DNA from: Streptosporangiaceae bacterium NEAU-GS5
Lineage (GTDB): Bacteria; Actinomycetota; Actinomycetes; Streptosporangiales; Streptosporangiaceae
Reading direction: 5' to 3'
DNA length: 48,281 bases
NCBI GenBank assembly: GCA_017592665.1
Contig: JAGFNW010000051.1
Location: 1 to 48,281 of the forward strand
The position numbers and the translations under genes were made by a program. Below are positions 17,098 to 24,832 of the stretch, piece after piece. The notes beneath the pieces are model-generated. The model ran no database searches and was not told where the DNA came from. It saw only the letters and a list, made by a program, of their open reading frames with translations. How positions within the stretch are numbered: the first letter of the stretch is position 1; each line of letters begins with the position of its first letter.

Positions 17098-18963
17098 TCA
17101 CGGTGAGCGATAGACGGAGAAGTCGTCGAAGGAGACGGTGATCACGCCGCCACCGGCCTCCGGCGTGCGCGCGGTCAGGCCGACCCGGCTGAGCGTGCTG
17201 TCCGGGATCGGCCGAGGGTCGCTGGTCTCGATGGCCTTGCGGCCGTCGACCCAGAAGGTGAGGCGGGTCGCAGGGCCGGACCCACGGCAGGCGGCCTGTA
17301 GGTGCACCTTCTGGCCGATCCGTGGTGGGTCGAGCCGCACCGGCGGCGCCACGTCGAGATTGGTGCCTTGGGCATTGCGGAGGATACGGGCCTGGCCGTC
17401 GAGGCCGAGCAGGAAGGCGTATCCGTTGGGGACGTTGTCGTCCCACCGGCACATCAGCCCGATGACGGCCGGCCCCTGCGAACCGTCGCGCACCTCGGCC
17501 GTCGCGCCGATCATCACATCGCGTTCGACGGCCGAGCCCTGATCCGCGCCGGGCACCGGCGACAGGGCCCCGTTGTACGGGACGGATTTGTCGGAGAAAA
17601 TCGAGTAGACGCCGCGGTCGATCTCGTAGCCGTGGACGGTGCGCTGGTCGTCGGGGGCCGCGGGGTTGAAGGTGTATCCGTCCCAATTGCCGCGGTCGCT
17701 GAAGTCGTCGCTGTAGAGCAACGTCCCGGTGAAGGGCGCCGCACCCGCATTCGATCCGGTGAGGGAGCCCAGAGCTCCCGTCCGCACGACCACGACGGCC
17801 GCCACGACCAGCGCCGTCAGCCCGGCCGCCGCCCCCAGCGTCCACCGCCGGGTCCTGGACCTGGCCGGACGGGTAAGCATGTCAGGCCCCCCGACCGCAC
17901 CATCGCTCCCCACCGTCCCGGGGTCGCCCACCGTCCCGGGGCCTTCGAGCGTGCCGCGGTTGCCCGGTGTGCCGGGGTCTTCCCGCGTGAGCCCCTCGGC
18001 AGCGGCGGCTCCCTGAGCCGCCGCCCAAGCCGCCCCCTGAGTGGCCGCCTGGGACGAACCGCTGCCCGCCGCGCTCGGTAAGCCCCCGTCACCGGCGCGG
18101 GGCGGGCCGCTGTCGCCCGCGTGTGGCAGGCGGCTGTCGCGGGCGCCGCTGTCGCTTGCGGGTGCGTCTCCGGTGAGGCGCCGCAGGAGGGCGTCGGCGC
18201 TGGGCCGGGCCGCGGGGTTCTTGTTCAGGCAGGCTTGGAGCAGTGGGCGCAGGTCGGCGGGCACGGCGGATAATTCCGGCTCTGCGGTCGTTATGGCCGC
18301 CAGCAGCGCGGGGATGGTCCGGCCGTCGAAGGCGAGTCGCCCGGTGGCCGCGTACGCCATCGTGCACGCCCAGCTGAAGACGTCGGAGGCCGTGCTGGGC
18401 GGCTCACCGGCGATCTGCTCGGGCGCGACGTAAGCGGGCGTGCCCACCAGCCCCGAACCGGCGGTGGAGTGATCGTCGGTGTGCGCGATGCCGAAGTCGA
18501 TGACGACCGGGCCCTCGGCTCCGAGGATGACGTTGCTGGGCTTGAAGTCCCGGTGGACGACCCCGGCCCGGTGGATCGCGGCCAGGGCCGTCAACGTGGT
18601 GACGGCGAGGCGCTGCAGCGCGTGACCAGTGCGCGGACCATCGGCGGCGACCGCCTCGGCGAGGTTCATGCCGGGCACGTACTCGCTGACCACATAGGGC
18701 CGGTCATGATGTGTGCCCACATCGAGCACCTGCGCGGTGCAGAAGGCGGCGACGCGGCGAGCGGTGTCGGCCTCCCGCAGGAACCGCCGATGGGTCGCGG
18801 AGTTGAACGCGGAGCCCGAGCGCAGCACCTTGATCGCGACGCGCCCGCCACCCGGCGCCTCACCGAGGTAGACCACACCCTGCCCGCCCTCACCGAGCAC
18901 GCCGATGAGCTGATAATCGGCGATCCGCCGCGGTCCGTCGGCGTCCAGGGGGCGTGGCCGCAC
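17098..18963 (-). CDS. Ser/Thr protein kinase with extracellular lectin-like domain
   Basis: PknB-type membrane kinase of 621 aa. Kinase domain about 15-265: glycine loop GEGGQGVVYLG, Lys in VAIKVL, catalytic loop HRDFKPSN (Asp near 137), IDFGIA and activation end GTPAYVAPEQ. A Pro/Gly/Ser-rich juxtamembrane linker follows, one membrane helix near 371-395, and an outer domain (about 400-621) starting LLYSDDFSDRGNWDGY. That domain has the beta-sandwich pattern of concanavalin/LamG-like folds (FWVDGRKAIETS, VSFDDFSVY) and may bind a glycan. Codon 231 is TTA. The GTG start follows AAAGAGGTGG, identical to the sequence before the second kinase at 22951; TACTAT at 19003-19008 (reverse) is a possible -10 box. 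Substrates unknown. Confidence 0.9.
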   Translation of the reverse strand: MRPRPLDADGPRRIADYQLIGVLGEGGQGVVYLGEAPGGGRVAIKVLRSGSAFNSATHRRFLREADTARRVAAFCTAQVLDVGTHHDRPYVVSEYVPGMNLAEAVAADGPRTGHALQRLAVTTLTALAAIHRAGVVHRDFKPSNVILGAEGPVVIDFGIAHTDDHSTAGSGLVGTPAYVAPEQIAGEPPSTASDVFSWACTMAYAATGRLAFDGRTIPALLAAITTAEPELSAVPADLRPLLQACLNKNPAARPSADALLRRLTGDAPASDSGARDSRLPHAGDSGPPRAGDGGLPSAAGSGSSQAATQGAAWAAAQGAAAAEGLTREDPGTPGNRGTLEGPGTVGDPGTVGSDGAVGGPDMLTRPARSRTRRWTLGAAAGLTALVVAAVVVVRTGALGSLTGSNAGAAPFTGTLLYSDDFSDRGNWDGYTFNPAAPDDQRTVHGYEIDRGVYSIFSDKSVPYNGALSPVPGADQGSAVERDVMIGATAEVRDGSQGPAVIGLMCRWDDNVPNGYAFLLGLDGQARILRNAQGTNLDVAPPVRLDPPRIGQKVHLQAACRGSGPATRLTFWVDGRKAIETSDPRPIPDSTLSRVGLTARTPEAGGGVITVSFDDFSVYRSP

Positions 18964-19035
18964 AGCCCACCTCTTTGATCATCTCAACGAATGGTGCGGT
19001 CCATAGTAGAGGGTCGTCATCGGCCCCGCTGGCTG

Positions 19036-19617
19036 CTAGCGGGGATGCTCCCCGCGTAGCTGCTCCTGTAGGTGGGCTCGGGCTTGCATGAGAGCGAAGC
19101 CGAGGAGGTTGAGGCCTTTCCATCGGCCGGGATCGCCGGCGGCAGGGTCGTCGCGGGTCAGGCCGATGCCCCACACCCGGTCGACCGGGCTGGCCTCCAC
19201 AAGGATCCGATCGCCGGTCCCGAGCAGGTAGGCGCCCAATTCAGCGTGCTGACCGAACTTGGCCAGGTTGCCGGCCACCACGATGTCGTAGCGGCAGGCG
19301 TTCCAGGCCTCTTCGTCGAAGCCGGAGACCGTACGTCCGAGGGTCTTGGCGGCATGAGGATGTGGTGCGGCGAGGATCTGTTCGGCCGTGGCCGAGTCGC
19401 CGAACAGCAGCGCCTTGCGCCACATCATGTAATGCTCGGCCGTCGCGAACCGTGTCCCGTCGACGGTGAACGCGCACGGCCACCACTGGGACAGGCAACC
19501 GGCCCCGACCCCGCCGTCCCGCTCGGGCTGGTGACCCCAGAAGAACAAGAACTTGACCCGGTCGCCTTCGGCCATGACGGCGGTCAGGTCGGCGACGCTA
19601 CGGACCGATACCGACAT
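19036..19617 (-). CDS. NADAR-family protein (YbiA/RibX type)
   Basis: Protein of 193 aa with the NADAR fold (NAD- and ADP-ribose-associated). Typical marks are FFWGHQPER, LSQWWPCAFTVDG, ATAEHYMMWRKALLFGD and the C-terminal DRVWGIGL. Family members cleave N-glycosidic bonds, either in reactive riboflavin intermediates or to remove ADP-ribose from modified guanine, and some serve as antitoxins to DarT-type toxins. No DarT gene is visible nearby, so the function here is open. A Nudix gene and an inositol-phosphatase-like gene are on the same strand, a context compatible with nucleotide-sugar or ADP-ribose chemistry. Cytosolic. Confidence 0.9.
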   Translation of the reverse strand: MSVSVRSVADLTAVMAEGDRVKFLFFWGHQPERDGGVGAGCLSQWWPCAFTVDGTRFATAEHYMMWRKALLFGDSATAEQILAAPHPHAAKTLGRTVSGFDEEAWNACRYDIVVAGNLAKFGQHAELGAYLLGTGDRILVEASPVDRVWGIGLTRDDPAAGDPGRWKGLNLLGFALMQARAHLQEQLRGEHPR

Positions 19618-19718
19618 GACCGCGAGTGTGCCGCATCAGGCCCATCCGCCGCAGCGATGGCGGTGGCGGCATGGCGGTTGCCCGATTGCGGGCATCGCCC
19701 GGTCGGGCAGCCGGGCCG

Positions 19719-20543
19719 TCAGACAGGCGGGGATTGGGCGGCGATGAGGGCGAGGAGGGCGGCGTGGGTGTGCTGGTCTGCGGCCGCCACGAGTCCGCCT
19801 GTGCCGGTGTGGAGGGGCTGGCCGTGAATTCCCGTCACGATGCACCCGGCGGCCCGGCACAGCGCGATCCCGGCGGCGAAGTGCACGCTGTCCTCCAGAT
19901 GGCCGTCAGTGACGTAGGCGGCTCTACGGCCGGCGGCGACCCAGGCGACCGCCAGGGTCGTGGAGACGACGCGGGGGTGGAACCGTTCGGCGAACCCCCG
20001 GTCGGCCAGCAGCCGGGCGGCGCGAAAGACCGGCTCGTTAGGGAACGGCGGATCGAGATTGACGTCGACCAGCCCCGAGTCGGACGAGGGCACGAGCCGC
20101 TCGTCCACGCCGTCGCGGTGAACGTAGGCGTGCCGGCCATCGGTCCAGAACACTTCGCCGCTGAACGGGTCGGCCGACGCGGCCGCCGTGACGTCGGAGC
20201 CTGCCCGCAGCGCGACGTTGACCGAGACCAGCATGTTTCGCACGGCGTAGTTGCGCGTCCCGCACAGGGGGTCGACCAGCCACATCCGCTGCGCACCGGC
20301 CGAGCCCGTACTCCCGCTCTCCTCGCCCGTCACGGCGTCGCCGGGTCGGGCGGCCCGGATGACGCCGAGGATGGCGGACTCCGCCTTGATGTCGGCGGCC
20401 GTCGCAAAGTCACCCGCAAGCTCACCCGCAGTGTGCTCGGCGTCCTTTGGGAAGTGTTCGAGGGAGGAGCCGTACATGGCGCGTACGACGGCGGCTCCTG
20501 CCTGCGCCGCCGCGACCGCCACTTCTTCGTCTGTGATCAGCAC
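19719..20543 (-). CDS. Inositol monophosphatase-like protein with altered metal sites
   Basis: Protein of 274 aa with the inositol-monophosphatase fold: GEESGSTG near 80 (first metal Glu), MWLVDPLCGTRNYA near 95-108 and a C-terminal HLEDSVHFAAG near 225. In active members the second motif is DP(I/L)DGTxN and the last WDxAAG. Here the second Asp is Cys and the WD pair is VH, so at least two metal or catalytic ligands are changed. It may be inactive, use another metal arrangement, or bind a phosphosugar without cleaving it. Start GTG at 20543; TATCGT six bases upstream suggests a leaderless promoter inside the 18-bp gap after the WD40 kinase. Confidence 0.82.
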   Translation of the reverse strand: MLITDEEVAVAAAQAGAAVVRAMYGSSLEHFPKDAEHTAGELAGDFATAADIKAESAILGVIRAARPGDAVTGEESGSTGSAGAQRMWLVDPLCGTRNYAVRNMLVSVNVALRAGSDVTAAASADPFSGEVFWTDGRHAYVHRDGVDERLVPSSDSGLVDVNLDPPFPNEPVFRAARLLADRGFAERFHPRVVSTTLAVAWVAAGRRAAYVTDGHLEDSVHFAAGIALCRAAGCIVTGIHGQPLHTGTGGLVAAADQHTHAALLALIAAQSPPV

Positions 20544-20560
20544 AGCCGAACGATAAATGG

Positions 20561-22951
20561 TCAGTCGGCGGAGGGGAGGGGCGGCCCGAGGCTCCAGAGG
20601 CGGATCGACTCGTCGCGGCTCCCGGTGATGGCGACGGGGTGTCCGCCGACGTCGCCGATCGCGACCGTGTAGATGCGGTCGGTGTGGCCGGTCAGGGGTG
20701 GGCCGAGCTGCTTGCGGGTGGCCAGATCCCACACCCGGGCCGTCTTGTCCTCGCCGCCGGTCAGCACGATCAGCCTGCCGTCGACCTGACCGAGCGCGAC
20801 CGCCCAGAGCGGGCCGGTGTGGCCGCGCATGACCGAGCCGTACAGCACCGGGGGGCGCGTGACATCGCTCAGATCCCACACGCGGGCGGCGCCGTCCTCG
20901 CCGCCGGTCAGCGCGATCGGCTTGCCGTCGATGGCGCCGAGCGCGATCGAACGGCTCCAGCCGTTCGCGCCGGTGTCGGCCGCGCTCAGCTGCTTCCTCG
21001 TGAGCAGGTCCCAGACGCGGATCGTGCCGTCGTCGCCGGTCGTGACCGCGACCGTCACGCCGTTGACGGCGCCGACCGCGATGGCCCACACCGTGCCGGT
21101 GTGGCCCTGCAGAGGCTTCCCGTACGGCTTGCCGGTGCGCAGATTCCATACGCGGACCGTCGCGTCGGGACCGCCGGACAGGGCGACCGGGATGTCGCCG
21201 ATCTGCCCGGTCGCGATGGTCTTGATGTCTCCGGTGTCGACATCTCCGGTGTGGCTGGTGAGCGCCGGGCCGCGCTGCCGGCCCGTGGTCATGTCCCACA
21301 GGCGGACGGTGTCGTCGTCGCTGCCGGTGACCGCGATCGGCACGCCGTCGACCATGGCGTACGCGACGGCGCGGACCCAGCGGGTGTGCCCGGTGAGCGC
21401 CGGGCCGATCTGCCGCCCCGTGGACAGGTCGAGCACCCGGCCCGTGTGGTCGTCGGAGCCGCTGACCAATACGGGTTTGCCGTCGAGCGAGCCGAGCGCG
21501 ATCGACCGGACATCGTTCTCGTGCCGGCGAATGGGCTGCCCGACGGGCTTACCGAATGGGACGGCCGCGGCGGCGGTGGGGGCCTTGCCCGTGGCCGTGC
21601 CGGTCGTCTGCGATGTGGGGGACAGGCTGGTCAGCGCGTGCGACGTGCCGGTGTCGTCCTTCGACCACGGGTGGGCGATGAGGGCCCCTGCCACGACGAC
21701 CGCGGCGACGCCGGCCGCGCCGGCGGCGATCAGCGCGCGCCGGGCGGGCGGGCGCCGCGAGGCGAGCGTCGAGGATGTCTGCGTCGAGGAGGCCGGCGCA
21801 GCCCCGGGCATGGTGCCATGCGCCGAGACGGGAACGAGCTCGGGGTATTCGGCGTACAGGTCAGGGATGGCGCTCGGCGGGGTCGCCGCCTCCCGCGCCG
21901 GTCCCTTCGGCTCCTGCGGCGGCGGCGGGGGCGTGTGCCATCCCACTTGCGGAGGCACCGGCTGGTAGGGCTGCGGCGCCGTCGGCTGATACGGCTGCGG
22001 GGTCGTGGGCGGGTAGGAGGGCTGCGGCGTCGTCGGCTGATACGGCTGCGGCCGGTCGAACCCCTGGGGCGGCCGCTGCCCCGGCCGCTGCCCCGGCCGC
22101 TGCCCCGGCGGTTGCTGCTGCTGGTGGGGGAGCACGTCGGCGGTCAGGAGGTCGCCGGTGAGCATGCGGACCAGGTCGGCGGAGGAGGGCCTGGTCGTCG
22201 GATCCTTGGACAGGCAGGTCGCCACCAGCGGGCGCAGGTTGGCGGGGACGCCCGACAGGTCGGGCATGCCGTAGAGGATGCCGTGCAGCACCTCGGGCAC
22301 CGTGCTGCCGCCGAACGCGGGACGGCCCGTGGCGGCGAACACCATCGTGGCGCCCCAGCTGAACACGTCGGCGGCCTGCCCGGCCTCGCCGCGGGCGATC
22401 TGCTCAGGCGCCATGTAGCCGGGGGTGCCCATCGAGCCGGTGCGGGTGCCGCTGTGGTCGAGCGCCCGGGAGATGCCGAAGTCGATGACGACCGGGCCTT
22501 CCGGCCCCATGATCACGTTGCTGGGCTTGAAGTCGCGGTGGACGATGCCGGCGCGGTGGATGGCGGCGAGCGCGGTCGCGGTCGCCACCCCGAGGCGGTC
22601 GAGGCCGCCGCCCGAGCGCGGCCCGTCTCGGCGTACGTTGTCCAGCAGGGACGGCCCCGGCACGAACTCGCTCACGATGAACGGGCGGCCATCGTGCACG
22701 CCGACGTCCAGCACCTGCGCCGTGCAGAACGGGGCGACCCGCCGGGCTAACTCGACCTCGCGGACGAAGCGCCGCCGGGCGCTCTCGTCGTCGGACTGGA
22801 ACGCGTGCAGGATCTTGATGGCGACGACCCGGCCGGAGGCGTCGAGGCCCTGATAGACCTCGCCCTGGCCGCCCTGGCTCAGCCGCCCGGTCAGCTGATA
22901 GTCGCCGATGTGGCCGTGTTCGCCCAGGCGAGGTGGGTCCGTGCGCGGCAC
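20561..22951 (-). CDS. Ser/Thr protein kinase with extracellular WD40 propeller
   Basis: Membrane kinase of about 796 aa. Kinase domain about 15-265: LSQGGQGEVYQG, VAIKIL, HRDFKPSN (Asp near 136), IDFGIS and GTPGYMAPEQ. A long Pro/Gln linker has GQRP repeats and four YxPTxPQP-type units, then a membrane helix near 402-427. The outer part, from about 470 to the end, contains seven WD40 blades ending RVLDL, RLWDM, RVWNL, RVWDL, RVWDL, RVWDL and RLWSL, enough for one closed propeller. It could sense a ligand or form a complex outside the cell. Codon 68 is TTA. GTG at 22951 is chosen because AAAGAGGTGG sits six bases upstream, exactly as for the other kinase; in-frame codons upstream exist. Confidence 0.9.
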   Translation of the reverse strand: MPRTDPPRLGEHGHIGDYQLTGRLSQGGQGEVYQGLDASGRVVAIKILHAFQSDDESARRRFVREVELARRVAPFCTAQVLDVGVHDGRPFIVSEFVPGPSLLDNVRRDGPRSGGGLDRLGVATATALAAIHRAGIVHRDFKPSNVIMGPEGPVVIDFGISRALDHSGTRTGSMGTPGYMAPEQIARGEAGQAADVFSWGATMVFAATGRPAFGGSTVPEVLHGILYGMPDLSGVPANLRPLVATCLSKDPTTRPSSADLVRMLTGDLLTADVLPHQQQQPPGQRPGQRPGQRPPQGFDRPQPYQPTTPQPSYPPTTPQPYQPTAPQPYQPVPPQVGWHTPPPPPQEPKGPAREAATPPSAIPDLYAEYPELVPVSAHGTMPGAAPASSTQTSSTLASRRPPARRALIAAGAAGVAAVVVAGALIAHPWSKDDTGTSHALTSLSPTSQTTGTATGKAPTAAAAVPFGKPVGQPIRRHENDVRSIALGSLDGKPVLVSGSDDHTGRVLDLSTGRQIGPALTGHTRWVRAVAYAMVDGVPIAVTGSDDDTVRLWDMTTGRQRGPALTSHTGDVDTGDIKTIATGQIGDIPVALSGGPDATVRVWNLRTGKPYGKPLQGHTGTVWAIAVGAVNGVTVAVTTGDDGTIRVWDLLTRKQLSAADTGANGWSRSIALGAIDGKPIALTGGEDGAARVWDLSDVTRPPVLYGSVMRGHTGPLWAVALGQVDGRLIVLTGGEDKTARVWDLATRKQLGPPLTGHTDRIYTVAIGDVGGHPVAITGSRDESIRLWSLGPPLPSAD

Positions 22952-23014
22952 TGGCCACCTCTTTCCAGCCCAAGGCTCACCCGCGGTCGGTTGACGACCC
23001 AATGGTAGGTCGCG

Positions 23015-23581
23015 TCACTTAACAGCCGGTTGCAGGCCAGGTCGCTCGGACATCAACAGGAGCAGATAGGCGGCGACCGAGCAGGAGTCGGTGACCTGCC
23101 CGTCGCGGATCATCTGCTCGAATTCGGCGCGGGAGACCCAACGCTGGACCATGTCCTGCTCGGTGTCCTCGCGCGCGTGGTCGCCGGGGCGCAGGTCGGA
23201 GGCCAGGTAGACGTGGAAGCCTTGGGTGATCACGCCGTGTGAGTTGTCGAGGTAGCCGAGGTGGCGCATGTCGCCGGCCCGGAAGCCGGTCTCCTCGGCC
23301 AGTTCCATGCGCGCCTCGAGCTCGGGCGTCTCGGCCGTGGCGTTGCCCTGGGGGAAGCTCCACGACCTGCGGCCGATGGGATAGCGATACTCCTCGACCA
23401 GGTGAAATCCGTCGCCCTCCATAGGGACGACGAGCACGAAGTCGGGCTTGTCGACGTAGCCGTAGATGCCGGACGTGCCGTTCGCGCGCTCGATCTGGTC
23501 CTCGCGGACCGTCATCCAGGAGTTGGCGTAAACGACCTTGGACGATACCTGCTTGATCACGGGGCCACTCTGGTTGGTCAC
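23015..23581 (-). CDS. Nudix hydrolase (ADP-ribose pyrophosphatase-like)
   Basis: Protein of 188 aa that should cleave a nucleoside diphosphate linked to another group, most like ADP-ribose pyrophosphatases by layout: strand VVYANSWMTVREDQIE, VDKPDFVLVVP, EEYRYPIGRRSWSFPQG and a Nudix box beginning at that Gly, with ELEARMELAEETGF at its end. The box has Met where Arg is usual before ELxEE, but the EE metal pair is kept. It lies 64 bp upstream of the WD40 kinase on the same strand and may be the first gene of that array. Upstream is a GC-rich divergent spacer. Confidence 0.88.
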   Translation of the reverse strand: MTNQSGPVIKQVSSKVVYANSWMTVREDQIERANGTSGIYGYVDKPDFVLVVPMEGDGFHLVEEYRYPIGRRSWSFPQGNATAETPELEARMELAEETGFRAGDMRHLGYLDNSHGVITQGFHVYLASDLRPGDHAREDTEQDMVQRWVSRAEFEQMIRDGQVTDSCSVAAYLLLLMSERPGLQPAVK

Positions 23582-23599
23582 GTTGCGCGATGATAGCGG

Positions 23600-23800
23600 G
23601 CTCCGCCCGGCGTTCAGGGGTCCGCGAAATGTCGGCCGGATGACCAGGTGCCCGCCCGCGTCGCCCGCCCCCCGCGTCGCCAGCCCCCGCGTCGCCCGCC
23701 CGGGTCGCCCGCCCGCGTCGCCCGCCCGCCCCCGCGTCTCGCGGGCGTCCGCGTCGCCCGGGCGTCCGCTCCTCCACGGGCGATCCTGTCGGTCGCGGCA
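23600..23800. repeat. GC-rich degenerate tandem spacer
   Basis: The 233-bp divergent gap between Nudix and glycosylase genes is filled largely with degenerate copies of cgcgtcgcccgcccg (seven or so units, about 13-16 bp apart, 23650-23770). Only the last 40 bases are of normal composition and contain the glycosylase promoter. No gene is seen. Confidence 0.6.
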
Positions 23801-23802
23801 AC

Positions 23803-23815
23803 TAACATTCGCGCA
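23803..23815 (+). promoter_or_regulatory. Leaderless -10 box of the glycosylase gene
   Basis: TAACAT at 23803-23808 lies six bases before the ATG at 23815, the spacing expected for a leaderless transcript. No convincing -35 box. Confidence 0.4.
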
Positions 23816-24696
23816 TGGCTGCGTACGAGTTCACGCTTACCGCTGAGGGGCCGTTCGAGTTCGGCGAGTCGTTGCGCTTCGTCGAGGATTGGCCGGCGAC
23901 CAGCGGGCTGCCGTCGGATGGGCAGGCGCTGCGCTTCGCGTACAGCTCCGAGTCCGACTGGCTGCCGATCGGCGTGACCGTGACGAGCGCGCCGGGCGGG
24001 GTCGCGGTGGCCACCACCCGCGCCGCCGGCCCGGCCATCCGCGGCGAGGTGGCGCGCATCCTGTCGCTCGATGCCAGCGGGAAGGGGTTCGCCGAGCTCG
24101 GCGAGGCCGACCCGATCCTCGGCGACCTGCAGCGGGAGCGGCCGGGCCTTCGGCCCGTGTGCTTCTGGAGCCCGTGGGAGGCGGCGTGCTGGGCCGTGAT
24201 CGTCCAGCGGTCGTCCATGCTCATCGCGTCACGGATCAAGCAGCGGATCGCCGAGAAATACGGGGCGGCCGTCATGGTCGACGGGCGGCCGTTCACCGCC
24301 TTCCCACCCCCGATGTCGCTGCTCGACGCTGGCGGGCTCGGGCTGCCCTGGCAGAAGGAGGAGTGGGTGCGCGGGCTGGCGCGCGCGGCGCTCGACGGCG
24401 TGCTCACCACCGAGCACCTGCGCTCGCTCAGCCCGGAGGAGGCGCTCGCCGAGCTCAAGCGGCTGCCCGGCGTGGGCGCGTTCTCCGCGGGGCTGATCCT
24501 GATCCGCGGCGCCGGCGCACCGGACGCGTTCCCCGGCGATGAGCCGCGCCTGTTCAGGATCCTCCGCAAGGCGTATGGCCTGCCGGAGGACGCCCCGCCG
24601 GCCGCCTACCGCAAGCTGGCCGACGCCTGGCGGCCCTACCGCTCGTGGGCGTCCTTCCTGTTCCGGGCGTCCAACTACGGCGTCGCCGACGACTGA
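23815..24696 (+). CDS. AlkA-like DNA-3-methyladenine glycosylase
   Basis: Base-excision repair glycosylase of 293 aa of the HhH-GPD superfamily. The first 100 residues match the beta domain of AlkA-type enzymes. The catalytic half has SPWEAACWAVIVQR, the helix-hairpin-helix LKRLPGVGAFSAGLILIRG near 220 and the conserved acidic site AFPGDEPRL, where Asp is the likely catalytic residue. It removes alkylated bases from DNA. The stop codon TGA is also the first part of a 19-bp minisatellite. A photolyase gene, another repair function, converges on it. Confidence 0.88.
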   Translation: MAAYEFTLTAEGPFEFGESLRFVEDWPATSGLPSDGQALRFAYSSESDWLPIGVTVTSAPGGVAVATTRAAGPAIRGEVARILSLDASGKGFAELGEADPILGDLQRERPGLRPVCFWSPWEAACWAVIVQRSSMLIASRIKQRIAEKYGAAVMVDGRPFTAFPPPMSLLDAGGLGLPWQKEEWVRGLARAALDGVLTTEHLRSLSPEEALAELKRLPGVGAFSAGLILIRGAGAPDAFPGDEPRLFRILRKAYGLPEDAPPAAYRKLADAWRPYRSWASFLFRASNYGVADD

Positions 24697-24827
24697 CGCG
24701 CGTAAAGCCAGCTGGCGCGCATCGAGCCGACTGACGCGCGTAAAGCCAGCTGACGCGCATCGAGCCGACTGACGCGCATAAAGCCGGCTCACGCGCTTAG
24801 AGCCGGCTGTCCCGCCCCGCGTCGGCT
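24695..24827. repeat. 19-bp minisatellite between convergent repair genes
   Basis: Six units of 19 bp end at 24808 and a decayed seventh ends at 24827. Units alternate between gacgcgcgtaaagccagct and gacgcgcatcgagccgact, giving a 38-bp higher-order period repeated three times. The array starts inside the glycosylase stop codon and ends six bases before the photolyase stop. Each unit has an imperfect inverted symmetry (agccggct, agccagct), so it might also act as a bidirectional terminator. Confidence 0.85.
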
Positions 24828-24832
24828 GTCGC

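Noticed and set aside
24695-24827. CRISPR array
   Set aside because: The 19-bp units are contiguous without spacers and there are no cas genes.
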